Part shown: positions 34,801-43,885 of the stretch, piece after piece
How the letters are laid out: each line of letters starts with the position of its first letter
Position numbering within the stretch: the stretch's first letter is position 1
NCBI RefSeq assembly: GCF_025370935.1
Contig: NC_133481.1
Coordinates: forward strand, 7,362,902-7,426,901
DNA from: Choristoneura fumiferana
Lineage: Eukaryota; Arthropoda; Insecta; Lepidoptera; Tortricidae
Direction of reading: 5' to 3'
DNA length: 64,000 nt
Program-made: the position numbers and the translations under genes
The notes under the pieces: generated by a model
Databases searched by the model: none
What the model saw: the letters and a program-made list of their open reading frames with translations, nothing else
What the model was told of the DNA's origin: nothing

Positions 34801-37800
34801 CTAATACCTTACCCCAGCAATATACAACCACTTATGCTTCATACATACCAAATCTTGGATGTTTCTAAGTTTTTAAGTTCATATTTCTTTATATATATTT
34901 CTAATTATATACTGCTGACGTGTATATCGTCGTCGTCGTGTGTCGTCGTGTGTAACGGTACTCCGTTGTACACGAATAGAGCTTAGTTTGAGTCATGGTA
35001 TGTATGAAATAGTCCTCAGATTTTTTATTATCCTATCATCATCATCCCAGCCTATATACGTCCACAGCACAGGCCTCCTCTCAGAACAAGAGGGCTTGGG
35101 CCATAGTTGCCACGCGGGCCCAGTGCGGATTGGAAACTTCACACACACCATTGAATTGCTTCGCAGATTTGTGCAGGTTTCCTCACGATGTTTTCCTTCA
35201 CCGCAAAGCTCGTGGTAAATTTCAAATGTAATTCCGCACATGAATTTCGAAAAACTCAGAGGTGCGAGCCGGGGTTTGAACCCACGACCCTCTGCTTGAG
35301 AGGCGATAGGTCAAACCACTAGGCCACCACGGCTTTTTTTATTATCCTATACTGGGAGTTAAATATAATAGACCTCTAGTGTCGTATATTTTTTGTTAAT
35401 AATCCTAAAAGCATAAAAAAAACAAATTCGTCGAATCTTAAACTTCCTCATTTTTTGAAGTCGGTTAAAAATTACACAGTATCAATACCGTTTATTCCAA
35501 TTTCCCTAGTATTGCCCTCTACCATTTTTTATTTCCCCATTTGCCATGAGATTCTGGTACACCTATACTACTACTTGTAATATTACTTATTCTGTGCTAC
35601 TACTATCCAAATTCCAACTCGTAAAGAGTCCTAAATAGAAGAACCCGTATGTCTCTCTGCGTTAGTGGTAGTTAAAAAAATCCCTTGTTCTCCGTACATA
35701 TTATATCGCATTAATATTCATCCTTTCAACACTTAATAATAGGCAGTAAAGATTGTTCATAATTTGGGATAGTTCACCTTCTCAGAAAATATATCTTCTG
35801 AGAATGTGTTCTATCTGAGAAATAATAGACTTTTTGAAAAAGTGCACTGAGAAAATGCACTTTTAGAGAAAGTGTACCTATTGGGAAGTGCACTTTTAGA
35901 AAAGTGTACGTTTCGAAAAAGTGAGCTTTTCAAGACTGATCCGAGAAAATCTCATTAGCTACTATGGAGTATTGTGTAAATATCGAAATCTACGTAGACG
36001 AAGTTGCGGTCAAAAGCTAATGATTTAATAATCCTATTCCTCGAAATGGTTTTGGAATTAGACCACATTGTAAAAATGTAATCAATACCAATTGTACCTA
36101 CTTAACACTCCTCGTCGTTTCGCTCGTCATCATACCTAATTTTTCAATACTTACCTAAATTGATAGTAAAAGTGACCAATTACGATATTATTAAAATCTG
36201 TTTTAAATAGGAGATACGAGTATTTGGCCCTTTCTGGTGCTGGTTATGTACCGGGAATAAGGCAAAAAGTTTACTGTAATTTAACTACAATTTGCTTAAA
36301 TATTTAATTAATTACTATTAAACATAGTTGTGTTTTTCCATAAAGATAGGGATAGCATTTTATTTATCAACCTATTGGCTTTATGCGGTGGCTGCATGCG
36401 CCTTTTTCTTGTACGTTTTATGGAACAATAGCCTGCTATTATCTGCCTGCTATCTGTTAAAAAACAAAAAAGTATTGTCAATTTTTGTAGACATATTTTT
36501 TTTAATCTTGTGTGATTATCAATTTTTAAATGCGATGAAAGACATTTTATGTCACACGGGCGGTGCTGTTATTGCGAATATCGACTTATTAAAGCCAGTC
36601 TTTGACTTCGGGTTTCTAATAGACTCTCGTTCGTTATTCCTCATATACCTACCTACGGTCCTAAATTAAGTCTAATTAAAGTATCGAAAATATCAATATT
36701 AGTTTCATTTAGGACTTATTCATTAACTAGTTGTTACCCGCGACTCCGTCCACGTAGAATTCGTTTATTGCTATCCCGCGGGAACTTTGCAATTTTCCGG
36801 ATTAAAAAATATCTTATGTCCTTCCCCGAGACTCAAACTATCGGTGTACCGAATTTCATCTAAATCGGTTAAGCGGTTAAGCGTGAAGAGGTAAGTAACA
36901 AACAAACAAACAGACATAAACTTTCGCATTTATAATAAATATCAGTGGGACTAATTTTGCTGTTTTTCATATCATAATTTGAAAGCAATAAAAATCTTAT
37001 TCTATTTTGCTAAAAACAGAAACATCTTCCTGTATAATACCTAAAGAGGCAGAGGTAAACAACATTCTTTAATCATAATACATATACTTATAGTTAACTT
37101 TTGACGAATAAACTACTGCACCAAATGAAATTTGGAATGGAAAAAGCTTGACCTCCAGGGGAGGAACGAGTAGACTATATTTTTAAACAGGGAATGAGAG
37201 TCGATCAGTCCTCGAAACACAGATATTAAATGTATAAATATAAAAAGATTTAATATTATGTAGCAAATTACTTATTCAAATTGTGTTACTTTGTAACTTT
37301 ACGAGTACCTATTAATCTACTCACAAAATAAATAAAATTATGACTTCATCTTATTACTTCTTTTATTAAATAAGTATTATTACGATTTCAAAAATAGTAC
37401 ATTGTGTCTTAAGGGCGGTAAATAAGGAATTACGAACGAGATTCTATTAGAAGCCCGAAGTCGAAGACTGAGGGCTTTTATGAGTCGATGTTCGTAATTC
37501 TAGTATAGCCCGTGCGACATACAATCGACATCGACATCATTATTTGTGAGTAAAATTGTATATTTATAAAAGAAAAACCAATATTTTTACAAAAATGTTC
37601 GATATCGCTGGCTGCGCTCTTGGCAGCGCCAACCCTCCACCGCCCTCCCCCTCCGCAGCATGTGCCTGACGTTCATGCGTAGGTCCTCCTGCAGCAGCGT
37701 GCGCAGCAGTATTAGTGACTCATTTACCGACCTTGGGTTTCAAAACAAGAAAATTAGTACGAGCAGCGCAATGACTCATTTACCGACCTTGGGTTTCATG

Positions 37801-39550
37801 AGAAGAACAAGGTCAAGGGTTTTATTTGAGAGGGTTGCAACCAAGGTAGCCTGCATGTTACGACAGTTTACGAGCACGTGTGATGAAAAAAAAATTACAA
37901 CCCCTATTTCTGTGACATTCCAGAGTTCAATGCTATCTGGAATGGATCTTAAAAACAGGCCACGTGAATACTATAATATAGAGTGTGTTGTAGTTGGATT
38001 AGTTTCTATTTCGCAACTTTAGGCGATAACCTTTGAGTGGTTCGTGTAACTCTGACAGGTGTAAGCTCTTGTCGGGTGTTTTATTAAGTGCGGATTGCGA
38101 CACTGTTTTGAGGTAGTAATTTAGTAATTAAAAAAAAAAATTTTGCTCATTTTGTTCTTCAAAGAGCGTTTTTACATTATCCGATCCGATATTGGTATCG
38201 GACGACGATAGACGACATCCGATAGCCGACACCGTGTGATGCTTTCACATATTTCCGACAAAATCGTTCCGATACGGCCGGCTCAAAATGGCCGCCACGC
38301 ATCGGGCTCTGCGCACACAGAGACAATTTAGATACACGTATAGCACACATGCAAACTTTATAGTCCGACAGATGGTGCCGTGAACATATCGGTGTCGGCT
38401 CCGATATCCGATATCGGGCCGGACAATGTGAAAGACAGGTACATATTTCATACATTTTACTTGCCCCGATATCTTATCGTACGATACCGATATCGGATCG
38501 GATAATGTGAAAACGCTCTTAGCCGTGCAGTCCTGATGGAGTGATGGAATTAATACTCGTACAGTCAAGGGCAAAGATATCGACACGGCCAAAGTTGCAA
38601 AAATATGTATACACGGCCTTAATGTTAACTTCATAAAGAACGTGTATACTATTTTTGCAACTTTGGCCGTGTCGATATCTTTGCCTTTGACTGTACCTAG
38701 AATCGTTCGATTTTTAGATTTTAATTAAAGATAGGACGATGGTACCCAATTTAAAGGCTTAAAGGAACATTTGGACATAACAGGAGCACTTACCTAACAT
38801 CTTGATAGTCTTATCCCTGTACTGCTTGCCACTAACTGGGCTATTTTTATGCAACATGTCAATCGATTTAATTTTGATTGCGATCAAAACGTACAGCACA
38901 AATATTATAGTCGTCGGCATAATGAAGAACACAAACATTTCCATTCCTATTAAAATTTTTAGTTTGTCCGGCGTTTTGAGGTGACAGTAAGTCTGTTCTT
39001 CCTTTTGTATGATGCCTATGAGGAAATAGTCTGGTATTCCGAAACAGCATGAGATGATCCAATTGAGAGCAATTATCTTGTAAACCCGGGATTTTAACGA
39101 GAGTCTGTGGCGGAGAAAAGGTCGGGAAACTGCCAGGTATCTCTCCACAGTAAAAGCTGCTATCGTCAGCAGACTGCAGTTTGATAAACAATCCCAGATA
39201 AGGATGTGAATTATACAGCCTATTTCGCCGAAAGGATATGAATCTGGGACCCAGATGAGGTAAATTTCTACTGGAATGAACATTGCAGTCGTAAGATCTG
39301 TAATGGCAAGGTTAAAGAGGTAGCAGTTGGTAGGTGTTCTCATAGTTCGATCTCGCACTATTACGGCACAGGTACATATATTACCCACTACACTGACAAT
39401 CAGGCAGACCGCCAAAATTATACAAACTGGAATTTTCACTGTGATTGAATCATTTGATCCGTCGTCATACACTACACCATCCTCAGTTACAATCGGTCCA
39501 TAAATTGAAATTGAGGTGTTTTCGTAGTCGACGTCACCTATTTCTGTCAT
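28702..39550 (-). CDS. Rhodopsin-family neuropeptide-type GPCR, 4 exons, 357 aa
   Basis: Minus-strand exons 39550-38794, 33308-33211, 29757-29650 and 28812-28702 join in frame (phases 1, 0, 0) with GTAAGT donors. Exon 1 gives N-glycosylation sites N11 and N33, TM1 with GN56-57, TM2 with LAITD (D85), C112, TM3 ending in ERY (136-138), TM4, C189 in loop 2 (expected disulfide with C112) and TM5. Exon 2 gives TM6, TFFFCWFPYFLLRLM. Exon 3 gives TM7 with NPILYSLMSRKFSRAFK (NPxxY and helix 8). Exon 4 is a 36-residue tail and TAA. The receptor is expected at the plasma membrane, coupling to G proteins. TM7/helix 8 resembles neuromedin U/pyrokinin-type receptors, but TM6 has FP where CWAP is usual, so the ligand is uncertain. 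Introns hold foldbacks, SINEs and a Tc1 relic. A 5' UTR exon may exist upstream. Confidence 0.92.
30296..30540. repeat. Two direct repeats, ~60 bp, 173 bp apart (GPCR intron 3)
   Basis: The block CGACGAAAACCTCTGGTAGC, then CTTAAGGATGTACGTGCTAAT, occurs at about 30300 and 30473 with few changes. The rest of the intron nearby resembles generic interspersed repeats. Confidence 0.65.
30970..31033. repeat. Hairpin, ~25-bp arms
   Basis: ATGAAAAAATTAAATACATT ... AATGTATTTAATTTTTTCAT, with a short loop around AATGTACCTTTTCTT. It lies in GPCR intron 2. Confidence 0.75.
31734..31822. repeat. (TG)n-(CGTG)n compound microsatellite
   Basis: An uninterrupted TG run to 31780, then about eight GCGT units, then TG again. 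Alternating purine-pyrimidine sequence of this kind can form Z-DNA. In GPCR intron 2. Confidence 0.95.
32225..32415 (-). pseudogene. RTE-type LINE fragment
   Basis: The minus complement parallels the end of the RTE protein seen at 48225-48560 (GGACGCCCTACGCTGTGCTT, ATTCGAGAACTTTTCGGCC, GGCCTGCCCAATGCA in the + reading). Frames are broken. GPCR intron 2. Confidence 0.5.
32869..33004. repeat. Foldback MITE, TACAGTCAAGG family, copy 1
   Basis: Arms of about 50 bp start TACAGTCAAGGGCAAAGATA and TACAGTCAATGGCAAAGATA, continuing TCGACACG. Close relative of 38560-38695. GPCR intron 2. Confidence 0.88.
33640..33966 (+). mobile_element. Non-LTR retrotransposon 3' end
   Basis: TTTCTTGCGGCGCATTCTTT, CTTGCGGCCTATTTACTGA and ATAAATGATTTGAATTTGAA form a LINE-type 3' UTR ending in a short TTTGAA tandem tail. 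No coding part remains. GPCR intron 1. Confidence 0.6.
34281..34669 (+). pseudogene. Tc1/IS630-type transposase relic
   Basis: From ATG 34281 the reading MSRKPLGFQARNIVYNVY matches the start of insect Tc1-like transposases. After a frame break come GGVNQTQSSILKRVVELTDK and then a C-terminal part, HVEKIEKDFIEQDEIIEMF, ending in a serine/acidic tail and stop. The DDE catalytic middle is gone. Same domain type as in 8636-9718. GPCR intron 1. Confidence 0.6.
35034..35336 (-). repeat. tRNA-derived SINE, second family, full copy
   Basis: The minus strand starts GCCGTGGTGGCCTAGTGG (A box) and has GTGGGTTCAAACCCC (B box). It continues to CCTCTTGTTCTGAGAGGAGG and ends in a (ATG)n-like tail, TGATGATGAT. 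Shorter pieces are at 11326, 23945, 27405 and 43430. GPCR intron 1. Confidence 0.85.
35740..35960. repeat. Cluster of short self-complementary words
   Basis: TTCTGAGAA/TTCTCAGAA words, then repeated AAAAGTGCACTTT and AAAGTGTAC words at roughly 20-40-bp spacing. A low-order, imperfect array in GPCR intron 1; its class is unknown. Confidence 0.6.
36727..36960 (-). repeat. Dispersed repeat of the CCCGCGG family
   Basis: ACTAGTTGTTACCCGCGACTC ... CCGAATTTCATCTAAATCGG ... ACTTTCGCATTTATAATA. Same order as 20703-20993. GPCR intron 1. Confidence 0.7.
37430..37500. repeat. Inverted-repeat segment
   Basis: GAATTACGAAC at 37431 pairs with GTTCGTAATTC at about 37490, with an inner AAGCCC/GGGCTT. It could extrude a cruciform and is probably part of a dispersed repeat. 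Confidence 0.5.
38162..38520. mobile_element. 359-bp MITE, ends AAGAGCGTTTT
   Basis: The inverted ends start AAGAGCGTTTT and continue ACATTATCCGATCCGATAT for about 40 bp with few mismatches. The interior is rich in CCGATATC-like words. No coding content. No clear target duplication. GPCR intron 1. Confidence 0.82.
38560..38695. repeat. Foldback MITE, TACAGTCAAGG family, copy 2
   Basis: Nearly perfect arms of about 54 bp (TACAGTCAAGGGCAAAGATA ... GGCCAAAGTTGCAAAAATA) around a short AT-rich loop. It lies about 100 bp from the exon 1 donor of the GPCR gene. Confidence 0.9.
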
Positions 39551-40212
39551 TTTTTAAACTTTAAAAATATTTTTATGATCACACTTATGATTTTTAGAAA
39601 GAAATATTATTTTTATAGCACATCTTCCACTGACCACCGCGAGGTAAAGACTGATTGATCTACATGGAACTTTGCGAATATCTTCAAACAAGCTTTACAG
39701 ACAGGGTGCTCTTAGTTGATCATTTACGATCAGTAATTTTTATCAAATATATTTGTATTGTTTTAATACTTCAAAAAACTTCGAAATAGTATAAACTGGA
39801 TAACCTGATGACGAAGAGAAAGTACTTAAAAATTAAAAATTATTTCCATTACTGTTTATTTTATTACGTAATGTGTAGATGTTACAAGGCGTTTGTATTC
39901 AGCGATTATTGTTTGAGCGAAGGGTTTTTCATCAAAGCTGAAGGTAAGTTAATTAATCAACAGAGATTTAATTATTTCTTTGTTCAAAACGTAATAATAT
40001 ACCCCTGGTTGCCTCTACTGGCGTTATAAATTAAAAGGCAAATCTGCACTTTTACCCTACCTGTTTATTCTTAAGGTTACTTTGTTATTCTGTTAGTGTT
40101 AATATTATTGTTAATGTACGGGTTTTACGGAACATAACAAAAGCCTAAATTTCTTATTATGTTGGATCAATTCATAATACAGTGTGTTACCGGCAGCCAG
40201 GCTTTTTTAAGG

Positions 40213-40838
40213 CCTCTATTACCAACTGACAAACCAGATATTCCAACCAGATGGACGGTTAGTACTTTTTTTTCCCAAGCGGCAATCTGGTTTGCTGGTT
40301 AATAATAGACATTCCTAACCCACACCCTGGCTGTCTGGTTGATACTTGTCGGGAATTATTTACCAACCGACCACCTAGTTGGCAGTTTGGTTGGTCAGTC
40401 GGGAATTATTTACTAACAGAACATCCGGCTGGTGTGTCTGGTTGGCCAGTCGGGAATTATTTACTAACAGAAAAATCGGCTGGTGTGTCTGGTTGGTCAG
40501 TCGGGAATTATTAACTAACAGAACAGCCGGCTGGTTGGCCTGTCGGGAATTATTTACTAACAGAACAACCTTCTGGTGCATCTGGTTGGCCTATCGGGAA
40601 ATATTTACTAACAGAACAACCGGCTGGTGTGTCTGGTTGGCCTGTCGGGATATATTTACCAAACGACCACCTAGTTGGCAGTTTGGATGGTTAGTTGGGA
40701 AAAAAAGTATCAACCAGACAGCCAGGGTGTGGGTTAGGAATGTCTATTATTAACCAGCAAACCAGATTGACGCTTGGGAAAAAAAGTACTAACCGTCCAT
40801 CTGGTTGGAATATCTGGTTTGTCGGTTGGTAATAGAGG
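40213..40838. mobile_element. Foldback element with central direct repeats (seven units, mostly 51 bp)
   Basis: Outer arms (about 40213-40345 and 40703-40838) are near-perfect inverted repeats (CCTCTATTACCAAC ... CCAACCAGATGGACGG ... CCACACCCTGGCTGTCTGG). Between them are seven direct units starting TCGGGAATTATTTAC at 40349, 40399, 40450, 40501, 40543, 40594 and 40645, with lengths 50, 51, 51, 42, 51, 51, 50. The first and last units are alike (CCACCTAGTTGGCAGTTTGG) and differ from the inner ones. No transposase. The structure resembles Drosophila FB-type foldbacks. Confidence 0.88.
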
Positions 40839-42357
40839 TTTTAAGGGAGGTTAAAGTATTTCTGTAACTTAACCATGACATTAATTTAATTAATGAACTA
40901 AAATTCAGACTTTGTTTACTGTCTAACAAAATTATAACTTTCTGCAATGTACAGCAAAGTAAATTGATAATCAATTGTAAATGACAGCTGACAGATACTT
41001 TGATTATTAGCTTTGTTTAGAAGCAGAACTTTGTTCACACCGGATATTCATAGATATATACCAATTTGTACGGAACCCTTGGTACACAGCACTTTACTGC
41101 TTTTTTAAACAGGTGATACCTACTTTAAGAAGGCCCATATCCATGAACTACGATCAAGCAATTCTCAGTAGCAGAAAACGTTAGTGGAATAACAAGATAT
41201 ACCTAATCGGTTCAGTATAGAGTTTATTCACAAAAAAAATATATAAAAAATATTGCAGAAGCACACCCTCGATGTGAAAGTAATTGAGTAAGTATATCCA
41301 AACAAGTGATGAAATGACAGCAACCATAGAGTGCACACAGTTGCCCTAATTGAAATTACTGGCTGCCTGCCGTCGAGAGTCATGGCTCGTATAAGGCTTT
41401 CTCAATGACATAAATGACTATACCTAGTGCCATCCACGAAGACGCGTGATTTTGTTAAAATTACCCATTAATGTAAGTAAGTAAGTAAATTTTTAATGAC
41501 ATTGTAATAAGAACCACGGACCTAGATAGGTAGGTGTACCTCCTGCTACAAAGAATATATGGAAAAAAGTGCAGTATGGGAACGTACTAGCGCCTGATAT
41601 ACTTTATTATAAAAACGACAAGGCGCGCAAAGTTATTGCTAAGAATAAATTTGACAATTGACAATGCGCCTTTAAGAAAGTAGACCACCCTTTATTTTCC
41701 GAATACAGGTATGCTAACTACACTGAGCGATAGAAAATCTGGCCCTCAAATGTATGCAGTAATAGATAATTTTGTATGTAGAGTGGGTCTAATTTTGTGC
41801 CGCTGAGTATATAGGTACACATTTAGATCGTTAACTTCGGTTAAAAATTAAAAATATTTGTTGGATAATTTTTTTGGTGATTGTCAACATTTAGAATTGG
41901 AAATTAGTGCCGTTTATTACGAGTACTTATCTATAATGACGTAAATATTTTCTTTACCTACGGTAAGTAGGTATCAACAAGCAAAGTAATTTAGCTAACA
42001 ATGTTTACGGAGGGTTAACGTCGTTCAGAAAGTTTGTATTACGTCCATGGACGGACCTACTTCCTACTTATATTTCCGGAATATAAATAACGAATAGTTT
42101 ACTCACTACATTCTTCACCCACCTGCTTCGCTCGTAGTTTCGCGGTAATTTTAAGGAACTTTGAAATTATGAAAAACAGTATCAAGACAAGTTAAAAAAA
42201 AATTGAAAGTTTTGACTTCAGTATACGGATGGAATACCTAAAAAACATAACCAAGACAAGTTAAAAAAAAATGAAACTTTTGACTGCAGTATACGGATTG
42301 AATACCTAAGATTGACTTATCACGCCGATTTTGGTGTTTAAAACATTATTCTTACGA

Positions 42358-42494
42358 GCTACTTCACCACCCATTGATTAATTTTATTTGACGGATAAAT
42401 ATGATGCCGTCTCCGTCTATTCGAACAAAACAAACAGAGACGGTATCACATTTATCTGCCACATAAATTTAATTAATGCATGGTGAAACAGGGG
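42358..42494. mobile_element. MITE, solo copy of the family at 52588/61737
   Basis: TTCACCACCCATTGATTAAT ... GATGCCGTCTCCGTCTATTC ... GAGACGGTATCACA ... ATGCATGGTGAAACAGGGG. It shows the uninterrupted form (~137 bp) of the element that copia has split in the desaturase intron. Confidence 0.8.
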
Positions 42495-42802
42495 TTTTTT
42501 TTTCCGAGGGAGGTGGAGAATGCTCATAGAATACTGCCGAGCCGGCCTCGGCAGCATGCCCGACTCATCTGGGAATTGCTCACCAGACGCCTACGGACTA
42601 AACTCCACCCCCTGTGGAGTGTTGTACTCCAGACGCTCCGTGCTTACGGTATACACTTTGCGTCTGGGTGATTTTTTGTATAGTGGTGTTATGTGTGAAA
42701 TTTGAGGTGAGTTATTGTTTAAGTTGTGTTGTTTGTTTAGAGTACCTATCTGTGAGGAATGGGTTGGATGAGGGGATTGTTGGTAGGAAGATACTTAGTT
42801 AA

Positions 42803-42982
42803 AATACCACAAATAGGATTTATCACGCTAAACACAAGATCAAATGCGGGTAGTTCGAAGGACTAGGCAGACTTGACACCCCACACACTTCAGTCTACTC
42901 GTGACCACGGCCTCTGTAATATGGTCGAAACGTCGAGGTAAATATTACTCATGTGTTTAGCGTGATAAGTCCTGTTTGTGAT
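42803..42982. repeat. Inverted-repeat element
   Basis: ATTTATCACGCTAAACACA and TGTGTTTAGCGTGATAAGT are the inner parts of ~35-bp imperfect arms. The middle contains GACCACGGCCTCTGTAATAT and GGTCGAAACGTCGAGGT. Confidence 0.65.
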
Positions 42983-43429
42983 ATTAATATAACTATAAGT
43001 GAAAATCACGAAATTTTAAAACATTATAATATTCATATTCTTAAAATCACCGTCTACCTAATAGTATGCCTATGTATGTCATACGTAGGCATATACATGA
43101 AAATAATGAGTCAGTATTGACATCATCGTTGTCATTTAATTTATATCGCAAAACATACAATTAATTATGCCATCGCATCCTGTATAAAGATTTACTGGCC
43201 GTTTGTCGTAAAATATCTGCCAGTATTTACCTATTGCAATAAAAATAGGTGGACTCGATAGTTCAGAGCTTTAGCTGTGTGGATATACCAGACTACCAAA
43301 ATAAACACAACAGTTCCGAAGGAACATAAAAGTAAAATATAACTAACGCTATAACTAACACTAACCACATTTATTGGTAGTGCTGATGGTACTTAGGTTA
43401 ATTTTTGGCTTGGTATTTAATGATGACTA

Positions 43430-43580
43430 TAATCATCATCATCATCGTCGTCGTCATCATACCTACTCGACTGCTGAGCTCAGATTTAGAGTTGGAGTTT
43501 AGTTCCAAGCCATATTTAAATTCGAAAAAAGCAGAGGTATGAGGACGGATCTACTTGAGAGGCAATAGCCACCATCACTT
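43430..43580 (-). repeat. Degenerate SINE fragment (family of 35034)
   Basis: An ATCATCATC tract, CGACTGCTGAGCTCAGATTT, TTCGAAAAAAGCAGAGGTAT and ACTTGAGAGGCAATAG follow the order of the fuller copy. Confidence 0.45.
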
Positions 43581-43885
43581 TTAAATATTTTTTTTCAATG
43601 ATGTTTATGGGTAAATAAATAACAGCATTGTTTTTTTTTTAGTTTATATTCAACTCGTACCTGATCTCTAAAATTATCACAAGAATCAAAGTAACGTGTC
43701 GTGAATATAATTTATCTATCAATAATTATTCGCTTTGAAATCCTAAATAAATAAACTAAGTAGGTATTAACAATCGTTATCACTATCACAAATAGTTACT
43801 ATAAATTACAGCAACATTTAAAGCGCTAAAATGGCGTCGAAGCTACACTCTAAGTTCTACTAATATAGAGTTTTTGGCGATAGTT

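Noticed and set aside
36328..36669. 113-codon + frame with hydrophobic segments
   Set aside because: Lies inside GPCR intron 1 on the other strand, AT-rich, no recognisable family. Hydrophobicity follows from T-rich codons.
40349..40694. Regular direct repeats considered as a CRISPR array
   Set aside because: Units are contiguous with no unique spacers, lie in a eukaryotic genome, and are enclosed by inverted arms.
40375..40753. Open frames on both strands with 17-residue repeats (LLVNNSRLANQ / LVSRELFTNR)
   Set aside because: Produced by the direct repeats, most of which are a multiple of three bases long, inside a foldback element; both strands are open equally. No start context or domain.
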